64,000 nucleotides of DNA from Oscillospiraceae bacterium (GTDB lineage: Bacteria; Bacillota; Clostridia; Oscillospirales; Ruminococcaceae). Below are positions 23,688-32,518 of the stretch, in pieces. The stretch lies in contig JAJQFI010000027.1 in assembly GCA_021201235.1 (NCBI GenBank), positions 1 to 64,000 of the forward strand. The letters run 5' to 3'. Position numbers and translations under genes: made by a program. The notes below the pieces were generated by a model, which had not been told where the DNA came from, made no database searches, and saw nothing but the letters and a program-made list of their open reading frames with translations. The number at the start of each line of letters is the position of its first letter. The first letter of the stretch is position 1.

Positions 23688-26039
23688 TTACAACTTGGAT
23701 ATTTTCGCGAATGCCGCCATTATCTTCTTGGTGCCGACGCTGTCAAATGCGACCTCAAGAAGCATGTCGTTGGACATTTTGGTAGTCTTCAGAACGGTTC
23801 CGTCGCCAAAGACGTTGTGATGGACTCTGTCGCCGACCGAGAAGTCGATATCCGTAGTTTTTGCGGTCTGGGGCTTCTTTGTCGCCTGCTGTAGGTAGGA
23901 CGGAGCTGTTGACGTATGCGACTGCGGAATGGGTCTTCTTTGATAATCGTCCGAGGTTCTTTCCGTGTGCTTTTCGATTGCTTCGTCGGGAAGCTCGGAA
24001 ATGAATCTTGACGGGCGATTGAAGTTGGTCGAACCGAAGAGAAGACGCTGGCGGGCGTAGCTGAGGCTTAAGTGCTTTCTTGCCCGGGTTATCGCAACAT
24101 AGGCAAGGCGGTGCTCTTCTTCGATATCCTCTTCTGTGTCCATACTGCGGGAGCTCGGGAAGATATTCTCTTCCATTCCGACTACGAAAACGTTGTTGAA
24201 TTCGAGTCCCTTTGCAGAGTGGACGGTCATAAGAGTTACGCTGTCGGAAGAATCCATCGAGTCAATGTCTGAATATAGGGCGACGTCCTCAAGGAATCCG
24301 GAAAGCGAGGGCTCTTCGGCTTCCTCCAAGTAGCTTACCATCGAGGATTTGAGCTCGTTGATGTTCTCGAGTCTTGTTGCACCCTCGTCGTCCTGAGTCT
24401 TGAGGAATGCTTTGTAGCCGGATTTCTCCATAAGTTCATCAAGAAGCTCCGGGAGCGGGATAAGCTCGGCATGGTCCCGAAGCTCATCGAACATGTCGGC
24501 TAAACTCATCAGCTTCGGAGCAGAACGGGAGAGAATCGGATAATCTCTTGCCATACGCATTACCTGCAAGGGTGATTCGCCGAGGTCTCTTGAGATGCTT
24601 TCGAGGGCATCGACGGTTGCGGCTCCTATTCCACGCTTCGGCTCGTTGATGATACGCTTGAGGCGCAGGAGGTCGTTCTCGTTGTTGATGACCGACAGGT
24701 AGGCGATGATGTCCTTGACTTCCTTTCGGTCGAAGAACTTTAAGCCCCCGATTACTTTGTATGGAATTCCGCTTCGCATGAAGGCATTTTCGATTGAGTT
24801 TGACTGGGCATTCATGCGATAAAGAACAGCATTATCGGAATATTTGCCGCCGTCCTTGATATAGTTCAGAACCGTTTCGGCGACGTATTTCGACTCGCCC
24901 TGCTCGGTTGCGGCACCGTAGACGGTGACCTTTTCACCGTCGCCCGCAGATGTCCAGAGCTTCTTGCCCTTGCGGCTACGGTTGTTTTTGATTACTTCAT
25001 TGGCACAGGTCAGTATATTCTGAGTTGAGCGGTAGTTCTGCTCGAGACGGATTACTTTTGCATTCTCGTACTGGTGCTCGAACGAGAGGATATTCTCGAT
25101 TGTTGCACCTCGGAATTTATAAATTGACTGGTCGTCGTCTCCTACGACGCAAAGATTCTTTCGCTTGGCACTGAGCATCGAAATCAGGCGATACTGAACC
25201 ATGTTGGTGTCCTGATATTCGTCGACCAATATGTATTTATATAAGTTCTGGTAGTGCTCGAGTACGTCGGGAAAATCCTCGAAGAGCTTGACCGTGAGTA
25301 AAATTATATCGTCGAAGTCGAGGGCGTTCGCATTTCGGAGCCTGTGCTGGTATTCTGAATAAATCTTTGCGATAGTCTGCTTGCGGTAGTCGCCCATCGA
25401 GAGCTTTGCATACTCGTTTTCATCGACCTGAGACTCCTTTGCAGACGAAATCTCACGCATAATCTCCTTCGGCGGAAATCTCTTGTCTGAAATATTATAG
25501 TCCTGCAAGCAGGCTTTTATCACTCTCTGGGTGTCATCGGTGTCGTAAATCGTGAAGCTCGAAGCATAGCCGAGCTTGTCGATTTCACGCCTGAGTATTC
25601 TTACGCATGCCGAGTGAAAAGTCGCTGCTGTGATGCCATCGGCGACAGTGCCGAGCATCTGGTGAAGACGGTCCTTGAGCTCACCTGCGGCTTTGTTTGT
25701 GAATGTGATTGCAAGGATGTTCCAAGGGTTGACGCAGTTTACAGCGGTGATGGTTCTGAGGCGCTCGCTGTCGTCGGTTCTGCCGGCGGCGTAATCCTCG
25801 AGAAACTTCTCATCGTCAGGGGTTACTCCGGAATATCTGAATGTATCGTTGTAGGCGTTGCCAAAATAAATCATGTTGGCAACACGGTTTACGAGCACCG
25901 TCGTTTTGCCGCTTCCGGCTCCCGCCAATATCAGAACAGGTCCGTCAACCGTGAAGACTGCCTCTCTCTGCATGTCATTGAGATTTGAAAAATATTTTGT
26001 AAGAGCTTTTCTTTTTAGCTCAGTAAAGTTATCTGCCAC
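23688..26039 (-). CDS. pcrA: ATP-dependent DNA helicase PcrA/UvrD
   Basis: A superfamily 1 3'-5' helicase for nucleotide excision repair and for removing RecA or RNA polymerase from DNA. Walker A is LAGAGSGKT, followed by motif Ia, VDEYQDTN (motif II), QSIYKFRGA, LEQNYRS and VTLMTVHSAKGLEF; a Tudor-like C-terminal segment (SVGDRVHHNVFGDGTV) is present. The start is GTG at 26039 with GGAGG 7 bases before it; a longer frame reaching 26084 crosses this ribosome binding site. 783 residues, complete. Confidence 0.95.
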   Translation of the reverse strand: MADNFTELKRKALTKYFSNLNDMQREAVFTVDGPVLILAGAGSGKTTVLVNRVANMIYFGNAYNDTFRYSGVTPDDEKFLEDYAAGRTDDSERLRTITAVNCVNPWNILAITFTNKAAGELKDRLHQMLGTVADGITAATFHSACVRILRREIDKLGYASSFTIYDTDDTQRVIKACLQDYNISDKRFPPKEIMREISSAKESQVDENEYAKLSMGDYRKQTIAKIYSEYQHRLRNANALDFDDIILLTVKLFEDFPDVLEHYQNLYKYILVDEYQDTNMVQYRLISMLSAKRKNLCVVGDDDQSIYKFRGATIENILSFEHQYENAKVIRLEQNYRSTQNILTCANEVIKNNRSRKGKKLWTSAGDGEKVTVYGAATEQGESKYVAETVLNYIKDGGKYSDNAVLYRMNAQSNSIENAFMRSGIPYKVIGGLKFFDRKEVKDIIAYLSVINNENDLLRLKRIINEPKRGIGAATVDALESISRDLGESPLQVMRMARDYPILSRSAPKLMSLADMFDELRDHAELIPLPELLDELMEKSGYKAFLKTQDDEGATRLENINELKSSMVSYLEEAEEPSLSGFLEDVALYSDIDSMDSSDSVTLMTVHSAKGLEFNNVFVVGMEENIFPSSRSMDTEEDIEEEHRLAYVAITRARKHLSLSYARQRLLFGSTNFNRPSRFISELPDEAIEKHTERTSDDYQRRPIPQSHTSTAPSYLQQATKKPQTAKTTDIDFSVGDRVHHNVFGDGTVLKTTKMSNDMLLEVAFDSVGTKKIMAAFAKISKL

Positions 26040-26074
26040 TTTTTTTCCTCCGTGTTCAAAATCTGCACCTGTTA

Positions 26075-26103
26075 AGTATACCACAAACGGTCGAAAAAGA
26101 AAA
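26075..26103 (-). promoter_or_regulatory. Probable promoter of the pcrA operon
   Basis: An extended -10 (TGGTATACT) is on the minus strand. The -35 position (TTTTCT) is poor, so this is a weaker call. Confidence 0.45.
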
Positions 26104-26152
26104 TACCGGGGAGACGATTTTTATCTTTTTCTAAAAATTTCACTTTTGGGTA

Positions 26153-26182
26153 TGGACATTTAACGTCTGCATAGTGTATACT
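26153..26182 (+). promoter_or_regulatory. Promoter of the AI-2E family gene
   Basis: Plus strand TGGACA, 18 bases, TATACT. Confidence 0.6.
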
Positions 26183-26184
26183 AT

Positions 26185-26230
26185 AAGCAAATGCTTTGCA
26201 TTTGCTTAGGTTAAAGCTAACGCTTTAACC
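26185..26230 (+). repeat. Two perfect tandem hairpins in the leader of the AI-2E family gene
   Basis: AAGCAAATGC-TTT-GCATTTGCTT (10-bp stem) is followed after one base by GGTTAAAGC-TAAC-GCTTTAACC (9-bp stem). They lie between promoter and ribosome binding site and lack a T-run, so they are not terminators. Similar runs of short hairpins occur after ribU and efp. Confidence 0.7.
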
Positions 26231-26259
26231 GGTTATGACAAAAACTTGGGGGATTTTAA

Positions 26260-27540
26260 TTGAGATTCTTTGACAATAAAAAATACAATAAGATATTCGG
26301 CTATTGCTTTGCATTTATCACTGTAGTACTGTTAGTGGTGCTGGCTCTGTTCCAATGGGACACGGTGAGCTCGTTCTTCAGGAACATTCTCAGCGTTCTT
26401 GAGCCGGTAATCTGGGGACTGGTCATAGCGTTCATCATGAATTCGATGGTGAAGAGAACCGAGATTATTCTCAGGAAAACCGTTTTCAGAAAAAAAGCCC
26501 ATCCGAAAATTTCAAGAGCCATCGGCATTGCGGTTGCTTCTATAATCATAATTGCAGTTATAGTTTTGGTTATCATGGCGGTCATCCCGCAGATTATTTC
26601 GAGCATTCCGGGAATTTACGACGGTCTTGTAAACGAAGTCTATCCGGCGGTTGAAAGCTGGATTACGAAGCTTTTGGACGACTACCCGAGCATTGCGACC
26701 ACCGTCAACAATGAGCTCGACAACATAACATCCTACCTGAGTTCGTTTGTATTGAACCTCGCTTCTCAGCTTTCGACGCTCCTGACAAGTCTCTTAAGCT
26801 TTGCGAACTCGGTCAAGAACTTTATCCTCGGGTTCTTCGTCGCCATCTACTTCCTTGCAAGTAAGGAAATTCTGCAGATGCAGGCTAAGAAGCTCATCGT
26901 CGGTATCTTCCCCGAAAGAGTTTACCATCCGCTGTTTACCTTCACCTCAAGCACAAATCATGCTTTGCTCGGGTTCATCTACGGCAAGATTCTCGACTCC
27001 ATCATAATCGGCTGTCTCTGTGCCGTCGGTATGCTGATTCTCAACATGCCGTATGTAATGATTATCTCAATCATCATCGGCATCACAAATATTATCCCGA
27101 TATTCGGTCCGTTCATCGGAGCTATCCCTTCGGCAATACTGGTGCTTATCGCCGAGCCGAGAAAGGTTATCTGGTTCGTTATATTCATCCTCGTTCTCCA
27201 GCAGATTGACGGCAACATCATCGGTCCGAAAATTCTCGGAAACAGAATCGGCATTTCGTCCTTCTGGGTTCTTATCTCCATCATCGTATGCGGAAATCTG
27301 TTCGGAATTGTCGGCATGATTATCGGAGTTCCGCTCTTTGCGGTTATATTCGACCTTCTGTCGGCGATTTTGAAGCGGAATCTCACACGAAAGAACATGC
27401 CGACCGAAACGAGCTACTATTCCATGGCGGGAGTCAACATCGGTCCCGAGGGCACCATTTTTCCCTCGGTTGAGACGAACGATAGCTCTTCCGAAAGCAC
27501 AACCGAAAGTATCTCAACTGAAATTTCCGGTAAGGATTAA
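26260..27540 (+). CDS. AI-2E family (DUF20) membrane exporter
   Basis: A 426-residue polytopic membrane protein of the UPF0118/AI-2E family, whose members include TqsA-like transporters and Na+/H+ antiporters. Hydrophobic segments appear at both ends, with a large loop (SIPGIYDGLVNEVYPAVESWITKLLDDYPS) between segments 3 and 4. The conserved C-terminal part (GITNIIPIFGPFIGAIPSA ... QQIDGNIIGPKILG) is typical. The tail is Ser/Thr-rich. The start is TTG at 26260 after TTGGGGGATTTTAA. The substrate is unknown. It is one of few plus-strand genes and stands alone. Confidence 0.88.
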   Translation: MRFFDNKKYNKIFGYCFAFITVVLLVVLALFQWDTVSSFFRNILSVLEPVIWGLVIAFIMNSMVKRTEIILRKTVFRKKAHPKISRAIGIAVASIIIIAVIVLVIMAVIPQIISSIPGIYDGLVNEVYPAVESWITKLLDDYPSIATTVNNELDNITSYLSSFVLNLASQLSTLLTSLLSFANSVKNFILGFFVAIYFLASKEILQMQAKKLIVGIFPERVYHPLFTFTSSTNHALLGFIYGKILDSIIIGCLCAVGMLILNMPYVMIISIIIGITNIIPIFGPFIGAIPSAILVLIAEPRKVIWFVIFILVLQQIDGNIIGPKILGNRIGISSFWVLISIIVCGNLFGIVGMIIGVPLFAVIFDLLSAILKRNLTRKNMPTETSYYSMAGVNIGPEGTIFPSVETNDSSSESTTESISTEISGKD

Positions 27541-27581
27541 AAGTTAATATCGGGATTCGCAAAAAAATTTCAAAAAAGGTC

Positions 27582-27610
27582 TTGACAAATCGGCTCGAGT
27601 AGTCTATAAT
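27582..27610 (+). promoter_or_regulatory. Perfect consensus promoter of tRNA-Thr
   Basis: TTGACA, 17 bases, TATAAT, with A-tracts directly upstream (27560-27580), similar in style to the promoters at 26-174. Confidence 0.88.
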
Positions 27611-27646
27611 ATCAAATCGTGGCACGGATGAATCGTGTCAGATGGT

Positions 27647-27722
<76 letters not shown>

Positions 27723-27754
27723 CTTTTTATCTTGAAGAGTCTCCTAAGCATTAC

Positions 27755-27798
27755 AAAATCGCCCTTTCACTTCTGTGAAAGAGCGATTTTTGTTTTTA
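27755..27798. terminator. Bidirectional terminator of tRNA-Thr and comEA
   Basis: A 15-bp stem with one mismatch (AAAATCGC-C-CTTTCAC / GTGAAAG-A-GCGATTTT), TTCT loop, then TTGTTTTT on the right and A residues on the left. Confidence 0.85.
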
Positions 27799-27803
27799 CT
27801 TTA

Positions 27804-28250
27804 TTATTCCGCCGTTTGCGACGTCGCCTGCGACTCGTCGCCATAAAAATATTCGATTATCTTCTCGAGGGTCGCATCGGAAATGCCGTCGATATATGTA
27901 ATCTGGTTGATGTCCGTGAAACCGCCTATGGATTCACGGAAATTGACGATGGCATTCGCCTTGACCTCGCCGATACCTTTAATTTCCATGAAATCCTCGA
28001 CCGTGGCGGAGTTGATGATACTGAGGTCGTACTGCTCGGTCTCATCCGCAAGAAGAAGGCTGAACGAGTCCGACTTATGATATCTCACGGCGAATATTCC
28101 CGCCGCCGAGGCGATGAAAATCACTATGACGACAGCTAAGAATATCTTCTCGCGGAGCTTAAGGGACTTGTCCTCACCCGGCGAATTTACGCTCAAATCT
28201 ACTGTTTCAACGCCTGAAGAAGAGCCGAAGTCTTGTCTGTTCTTTCCCAA
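27804..28250 (-). CDS. comEA: ComEA-like helix-hairpin-helix DNA-binding protein
   Basis: A short membrane-anchored protein. A single membrane helix ([21 protein letters not shown]) is followed by two helix-hairpin-helix motifs ([29 protein letters not shown], then [21 protein letters not shown]). ComEA binds DNA on the outside in competence. The SLBB domain found in Bacillus ComEA is missing. The start is unclear: TTG at 28250 lies 52 bases inside metK, a TTG at 28196 just after the metK stop would drop 18 residues, and neither has a good ribosome binding site. Confidence 0.82.
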   Translation of the reverse strand: MGKNRQDFGSSSGVETVDLSVNSPGEDKSLKLREKIFLAVVIVIFIASAAGIFAVRYHKSDSFSLLLADETEQYDLSIINSATVEDFMEIKGIGEVKANAIVNFRESIGGFTDINQITYIDGISDATLEKIIEYFYGDESQATSQTAE

Positions 28251-29371
28251 GGCAAATCCAAATCCTCTCTGCCCATGTGACCATAGGCTGAAATACTGCG
28301 ATAAATCGGCTTGCGGAGATCCAAATCGCCTATGATATGCGACGGTCTGAAATCGAAGACTTCACCGATTATTTTGGCGAGAATATCGTCGCCGACCTTG
28401 CCGGTGCCGAAGGTATCAACAAGTAGTGAAACTGGACGGGCAACTCCAATCGCATAGGCAAGCTGGATTTCGCACTTCCGAGCCAGACCTGCCGCTACGA
28501 CGTTCTTGGCAGCGTATCTTGCGGCATATGCCGCCGAGCGGTCAACCTTGGTCGGGTCCTTGCCGCTGAAGCAACCGCCGCCGTGGCGAGAGTAGCCGCC
28601 GTAGGTGTCGACGATAATCTTTCTGCCGGTGAGACCGCTGTCGCCGCACGGTCCGCCGATTACAAATCTTCCGGTCGGGTTGACATAGAAAACGGTTTTA
28701 TCATCCATGAGCGACTCGGGGATTACGGCTTTTATACACTTTTCGATTATATCTTGGTGGATTTGCTCCTTAGAAACGTCGGGGTCGTGCTGGGTGGAGA
28801 TGACAACGGTGTGGATTCTAACGGGTCTGCCGTCTTCATATTCGACTGTTACCTGACTCTTGCCGTCCGGTCTTAAATAGCCGAGCTCGCCGGTCTTTCT
28901 CAGATCCGCAAGCTTGCGGGTGAGCTTATGTGCATAGTAAATCGGCATCGGCATGAGGACGGGGGTTTCGTCACAGGCATAGCCGAACATCATGCCCTGA
29001 TCTCCCGCGCCGATATCGCCTTCGTTCTGGTCTTTTCCCCCGAGAGAGTTGTCGACGCCCATCGCTATGTCGGGAGACTGCTTGCGGATTGAGGTCAGGA
29101 TTGTGCAACCCTCGGAGTCAAAGCCGTATTCCGGCTTGTCATAGCCGATATCCTTTATGACATCACGGGCAATGCTCTGGATGTCGATTGTAGCTTTTGT
29201 GGTTATTTCACCTATGCACATAACAAGGCTTGATGCGCATGTAGTCTCGCAGGCGACCCTTGACATCGGGTCCTGCTTAAGGCACTCGTCTAGGACGGCA
29301 TCGGAAATCTGATCACAGACCTTGTCGGGATGCCCCTCGGTAACTGATTCGGAAGTGAATAAACTTCTCAT
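28199..29371 (-). CDS. metK: S-adenosylmethionine synthetase
   Basis: Makes SAM from methionine and ATP. 390 residues with N-terminal [20 protein letters not shown] (catalytic His and Asp), the signature [12 protein letters not shown] and the phosphate-binding loop [19 protein letters not shown], where Cys replaces the Ala usual in GGGAFSGKD. Its leader holds a SAM-I riboswitch and terminator, so high SAM should shut the gene off. comEA overlaps its 3' end. Confidence 0.97.
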   Translation of the reverse strand: MRSLFTSESVTEGHPDKVCDQISDAVLDECLKQDPMSRVACETTCASSLVMCIGEITTKATIDIQSIARDVIKDIGYDKPEYGFDSEGCTILTSIRKQSPDIAMGVDNSLGGKDQNEGDIGAGDQGMMFGYACDETPVLMPMPIYYAHKLTRKLADLRKTGELGYLRPDGKSQVTVEYEDGRPVRIHTVVISTQHDPDVSKEQIHQDIIEKCIKAVIPESLMDDKTVFYVNPTGRFVIGGPCGDSGLTGRKIIVDTYGGYSRHGGGCFSGKDPTKVDRSAAYAARYAAKNVVAAGLARKCEIQLAYAIGVARPVSLLVDTFGTGKVGDDILAKIIGEVFDFRPSHIIGDLDLRKPIYRSISAYGHMGREDLDLPWERTDKTSALLQALKQ

Positions 29372-29395
29372 TTCTATTGTCCTTTCGTATGATTA

Positions 29396-29425
29396 TAAAA
29401 ACCGCGCTCGGGTTGCCGAACGCGG
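29396..29425 (-). terminator. Riboswitch-controlled terminator before metK
   Basis: A 10-bp GC-rich stem (CCGCGTTCGG / CCGAGCGCGG, one G-T pair) with CAAC loop followed by TTTTTA on the minus strand, 25 bases before the metK start. It is the expression platform of the SAM-I riboswitch. Confidence 0.9.
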
Positions 29426-29471
29426 GAAACTTTTTTCGAACAGGGTTCGAATCGAACAAAAGTTCGAATTT

Positions 29472-29581
29472 CCTCATCTTTCGGTTAAACCGCTGGATTT
29501 AGCACCTTGAAAACAGGTTGCCGGGCATCATAGGGCCAGTTCCCCAGGAGCCGAAGGCTCCTGTTGCCTCTCTTGATAAGG
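29472..29581 (-). promoter_or_regulatory. SAM-I riboswitch (S-box) aptamer
   Basis: On the minus strand the S-box core is clear: CCTTATC AAGAGAGGC at the 5' side, a hairpin with TTCG loop (AGGAGCC/GGCTCCT), GAACTGGCCCTATGATGCCC, GGCAACC, AAGGTGCTAAATCC and closing AGATGAGG. P1 pairs CCTTATC with GATGAGG. SAM binding stabilises P1 and lets the terminator at 29396-29425 form. Confidence 0.96.
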
Positions 29582-29598
29582 GTTTTTATTATGTTTCG

Positions 29599-29627
29599 AT
29601 TATAGCAAGTCACACACGGCTTGTCAA
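29599..29627 (-). promoter_or_regulatory. Promoter of riboswitch-metK
   Basis: Minus strand TTGACA, 17 bases, TATAAT, 18 bases upstream of the aptamer. Confidence 0.88.
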
Positions 29628-29664
29628 GCCTTATGGCATGGACAAACTCGTGAATATGACTAAA

Positions 29665-30876
29665 TTACAGATTCGGGGTGATAACCTTCGGGTTGAAACC
29701 GCCGTCTTCGAGAGCCTTGACGATTCTCTGCTTGTGATCGGTGCCGAAGGCTTCCATAGTAATCTTCAGCTCAACAGCCGCATTGCGGTTGGTGCTGACG
29801 AACTGGTTGTGGTCGAGCTTGATGACGTTGCCCTGCTCGTTTGCGATGACGGTTGCAACTCTTACGAGCTCACCTGCTCTGTCAGGCAGGAGGACGGAAA
29901 CGGTGAAGATTCGATCTCTCTGGATGAGACCGTGCTGGACAACTGAACTCATTGTGATGACGTCCATATTGCCGCCGCTCAGGACGGATACTACCTTCTT
30001 GCCCTTGAAGTCAAGGTGATTGAGTGCCGCAACGGACAGGAGTCCCGAGTTCTCGACTATCATCTTGTGGTTCTCGACCATGTCAAGGAACGCGACGATA
30101 AGCTCGTCGTCCTCGACTGTGATGATGTCGTCAAGATTCTTCTGCAAATACGGGAATATCTTCTTGCCGGGAGTCTTTACTGCGGTGCCGTCGGCGATGG
30201 TGCTGACATTCGGGAGAGTTACGACTTCTCCCGCTTTGAAGGAAGCAGTCAGGCAAGCCGCACTGGCAGGCTCTACGCCTATTACATGGATGTTAGGATT
30301 CAAAAGCTTTGCAAGAACGGAAACGCCGGTTGCGAGTCCACCGCCGCCGACAGGAACGAGAATGCAGTCGACGAGAGGAAGCTCCTTGACGATTTCCATG
30401 GCTATGGTTCCCTGTCCCGTTGCTACTGTCAGGTCATCGAACGGATGGATGAAAGTATAGCCTTTCTCTTCTGCGAGCTTGAGAGCATATTCACATGCTT
30501 CGTCGTAGACATCTCCGTGGAGAACGACTTCGGCACCGTAGCTCTTGGTTCTGTTTACCTTGATAAGCGGAGTGGTGGTCGGCATGACGATAACAGCCTT
30601 TGCGCCGTATGCCTTGGCGGCATATGCAACACCCTGGGCGTGGTTGCCGGCAGAGGCGGTAATGAGACCTCTGTCCCGTTCCTCCTGAGAGAGTGTGCTG
30701 ATTGTGTAATAAGCACCTCTAACCTTATAGGCACCCGTGACCTGCATATTCTCAGGCTTTAAATAAACCTTGTTGCCGGTTCTGTCGCTGAAATACTTAC
30801 TGTAAATCAGCTTGGTTTCCTGTGTCGCCTGTTTTACTACTTCAGACGCTTCTTCAAACTTATCAAGTGTAAGCAT
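29665..30876 (-). CDS. ilvA: Threonine ammonia-lyase (threonine dehydratase)
   Basis: A PLP enzyme that converts threonine to 2-oxobutanoate and ammonia, the first step to isoleucine or a catabolic step. The PLP lysine lies in VTGAYKVRGAYY; ASAGNHAQG, the phosphate-binding GGGGLATG and LSGGNMD segments follow. A single C-terminal ACT domain (about 325-403) suggests allosteric control. 403 residues. AAGGTGA precedes the ATG. No branched-chain genes are nearby; it follows ribU after 64 bases and is probably cotranscribed. Confidence 0.93.
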   Translation of the reverse strand: MLTLDKFEEASEVVKQATQETKLIYSKYFSDRTGNKVYLKPENMQVTGAYKVRGAYYTISTLSQEERDRGLITASAGNHAQGVAYAAKAYGAKAVIVMPTTTPLIKVNRTKSYGAEVVLHGDVYDEACEYALKLAEEKGYTFIHPFDDLTVATGQGTIAMEIVKELPLVDCILVPVGGGGLATGVSVLAKLLNPNIHVIGVEPASAACLTASFKAGEVVTLPNVSTIADGTAVKTPGKKIFPYLQKNLDDIITVEDDELIVAFLDMVENHKMIVENSGLLSVAALNHLDFKGKKVVSVLSGGNMDVITMSSVVQHGLIQRDRIFTVSVLLPDRAGELVRVATVIANEQGNVIKLDHNQFVSTNRNAAVELKITMEAFGTDHKQRIVKALEDGGFNPKVITPNL

Positions 30877-30910
30877 TATGTATCACCTTGTCTATCTATT
30901 TTTGTATATC

Positions 30911-30956
30911 AGCGCTTAGTGCTGTCAGCACTTTGTGCTGTTAGCCCCTAGTGCTG
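30911..30956. repeat. Three tandem 14-16-base hairpin repeats at the end of ribU
   Basis: Units AGCGCTTAGTGCTG, TCAGCACTTTGTGCTG and TTAGCCCCTAGTGCTG lie head to tail. Each can form a small hairpin. The last covers the stop codon and final codons of ribU, and the array fills most of the gap to ilvA. Confidence 0.65.
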
Positions 30957-31624
30957 AACCAGATTGCGATTCCGAGAGCGCATGCGAGGACGCCGATTAC
31001 CGCTATGTTGATAGCGACGGCTGTTCCCTTTTTGGGTGCGCTTCCAGAAGATGCGGGCAGGACCTTTGCGTGTCTTAAGGCGTTCATTACCGGCTTATAG
31101 AGGATGAACGTGAGGCAGGCATTTATCAAGCCCTTTATGAAATTGAACGGGAAGAACGCCGGCATGAGGAGCGCCGCCACAGCTTCCCTCGAAACGCCCA
31201 TATATAGGGGCGTTATAAAGTAGTTCCAGAGGAGCATACAACCGGTCATGAAGACGACGCCGATGGCAAGTCCCAGAACTGCTCCCGAAACCTTGCGGTT
31301 GTACTTATAAATAACGGTTGCCGGAATTACGAACGAGAGCGTTGAAATAACGTTCATAAGCGCTCCGATGATTCCGGTTGTGCCGACGGTTGCCATTTCG
31401 ATAAGAGAAACGATAACAGAGGTTGCAACGGAATACCACGGTTCCAAGATAAAGCCCTCGAGGGCGATTACGACATCCTTGGCTTCATATTTGAGGAAAC
31501 TTACGGACGGGACAAAGGGTATTCTCAATACCAGAGTTACTATATATGCGAGTGCGGAAAAAAGCGCCGCCAGAACGAGCTTTTTAGTGTCGAATTTCTT
31601 GCCGGATGTTGACGATGTTGACAT
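30941..31624 (-). CDS. RibU-like ECF transporter substrate-binding (S) component
   Basis: A 227-residue membrane protein with about six hydrophobic segments. The segment after the first helix (VPSVSFLKYEAKDVVIALEGFILEP) matches the riboflavin S component RibU (FLKYD..D.P..L.GF..GP). It should bind riboflavin or a related vitamin and join with a shared EcfAA'T module encoded elsewhere. No FMN riboswitch was found upstream, so the substrate is less certain than the family. AGGTGG precedes the ATG. Confidence 0.83.
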   Translation of the reverse strand: MSTSSTSGKKFDTKKLVLAALFSALAYIVTLVLRIPFVPSVSFLKYEAKDVVIALEGFILEPWYSVATSVIVSLIEMATVGTTGIIGALMNVISTLSFVIPATVIYKYNRKVSGAVLGLAIGVVFMTGCMLLWNYFITPLYMGVSREAVAALLMPAFFPFNFIKGLINACLTFILYKPVMNALRHAKVLPASSGSAPKKGTAVAINIAVIGVLACALGIAIWFSTRG

Positions 31625-31683
31625 ATGCCACCTATATTCTTTCCATAATCAAAATACTGTAATGTCCCAATGTAGCAAACTGT

Positions 31684-31713
31684 GCTCTCCCGTAAGAACT
31701 CATACGGGAGAGC
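31684..31713. other. Strong perfect hairpin between ribU and efp
   Basis: An 11-bp perfect stem (GCTCTCCCGTA / TACGGGAGAGC) with an 8-base loop. Neither side has a T-run, so it is not a standard terminator. It may stabilise the efp 3' end or be processed. Confidence 0.6.
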
Positions 31714-31767
31714 CTGGTTACGTTATTGCCGGGTCTATCGGGAAGGCATTAAACTCTTCCCGGGGTT

Positions 31768-31810
31768 GAGCTTTTAAGCTCGAGCCTTTAAGCTCGGAGC
31801 CTTTAGGCTC
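31768..31810. repeat. Three tandem 14-base palindromes at the end of efp
   Basis: GAGCTTTTAAGCTC, GAGCCTTTAAGCTC and GAGCCTTTAGGCTC, the last overlapping the efp stop codon. The pattern is like the array at the end of ribU. Confidence 0.7.
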
Positions 31811-32360
31811 TTCCCATGTATTCACCCGTTCTGGTGTCGATTCTGATGGTCTCGCCTTCGTTGATGAAGAGCGGAACCTTGATCTCGGCACCGGTTTCGA
31901 GAGTTGCGGGCTTCTGGGCGTTGGTTGCGGTGTTACCAGCAAAGCCGGGGTCGGTCTGGATTACTACGAGGTCTACGAAGAACGGAGGCTCTACGCCGAA
32001 TACCTTACCCTTGTAGGAAAGGATTGTGCAAACCATGTTCTCCTTGACAAACTTGAAGTTGTCGCCAAAATCGTTGGGGCTTACGGGAATCTGCTCGTAG
32101 GTCTCAGCGTCCATGAAATAGTAGAGCTCACCATCGGAGTATGAATACTCCATGTCTCTTCTCTCGATATACGCTGTCGGGAACTTTGCAGTGGGGTTAT
32201 AGGACTTCTCAACAACTGCGCCCGTAAGAACATTCTTTGTCTTTGTTCTGACGAACGCCGCACCCTTGCCGGGCTTGACGTGCTGGAACTCTATAACCTG
32301 CATGACGTTGCCGTCCTCTTCGAAAGTTACACCGTTTCTGAAATCACCTGCTGAAATCAT
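31803..32360 (-). CDS. efp: Elongation factor P
   Basis: EF-P enters the ribosomal E site and relieves stalling at polyproline stretches. The three beta-barrel domains are complete in 185 residues; the loop with the lysine that is modified in many bacteria reads [12 protein letters not shown]. The ATG at 32360 follows GGAGG at 7 bases; a longer frame with an upstream start was rejected. The pepP-efp gene pair is conserved in Bacillus (yqhT-efp). It has its own promoter at 32424-32452. Confidence 0.96.
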   Translation of the reverse strand: MISAGDFRNGVTFEEDGNVMQVIEFQHVKPGKGAAFVRTKTKNVLTGAVVEKSYNPTAKFPTAYIERRDMEYSYSDGELYYFMDAETYEQIPVSPNDFGDNFKFVKENMVCTILSYKGKVFGVEPPFFVDLVVIQTDPGFAGNTATNAQKPATLETGAEIKVPLFINEGETIRIDTRTGEYMGRA

Positions 32361-32423
32361 ATATTGTCCTCCATTTTCTTTCGGCATACAATAAGCATCC
32401 GAAGAATGTCTTTTAGTATTCCT

Positions 32424-32452
32424 ATTTTAACCGATAATCGTGAATAATGCAA
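32424..32452 (-). promoter_or_regulatory. Promoter of efp
   Basis: Minus strand TTGCAT, 17 bases, TAAAAT. Confidence 0.65.
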
Positions 32453-32491
32453 GGGGTAATTCGAAATATTAGCTATTTCCAAGCGAAATAT

Positions 32492-32504
32492 GTGCAATTT
32501 GCAC
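32492..32504. promoter_or_regulatory. Palindrome GTGCAATTTGCAC upstream of the efp promoter
   Basis: Second copy of the palindrome found upstream of rplS (900-912). It lies 39 bases upstream of the efp -35 box and 14 bases past the pepP stop. Confidence 0.4.
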
Positions 32505-32518
32505 CGAATTTTTCACTC

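Noticed and set aside
31625-31802. FMN riboswitch upstream of the RibU-like gene
   Set aside because: None of the conserved RFN segments were found; the region holds a plain hairpin and the efp-end palindromes.
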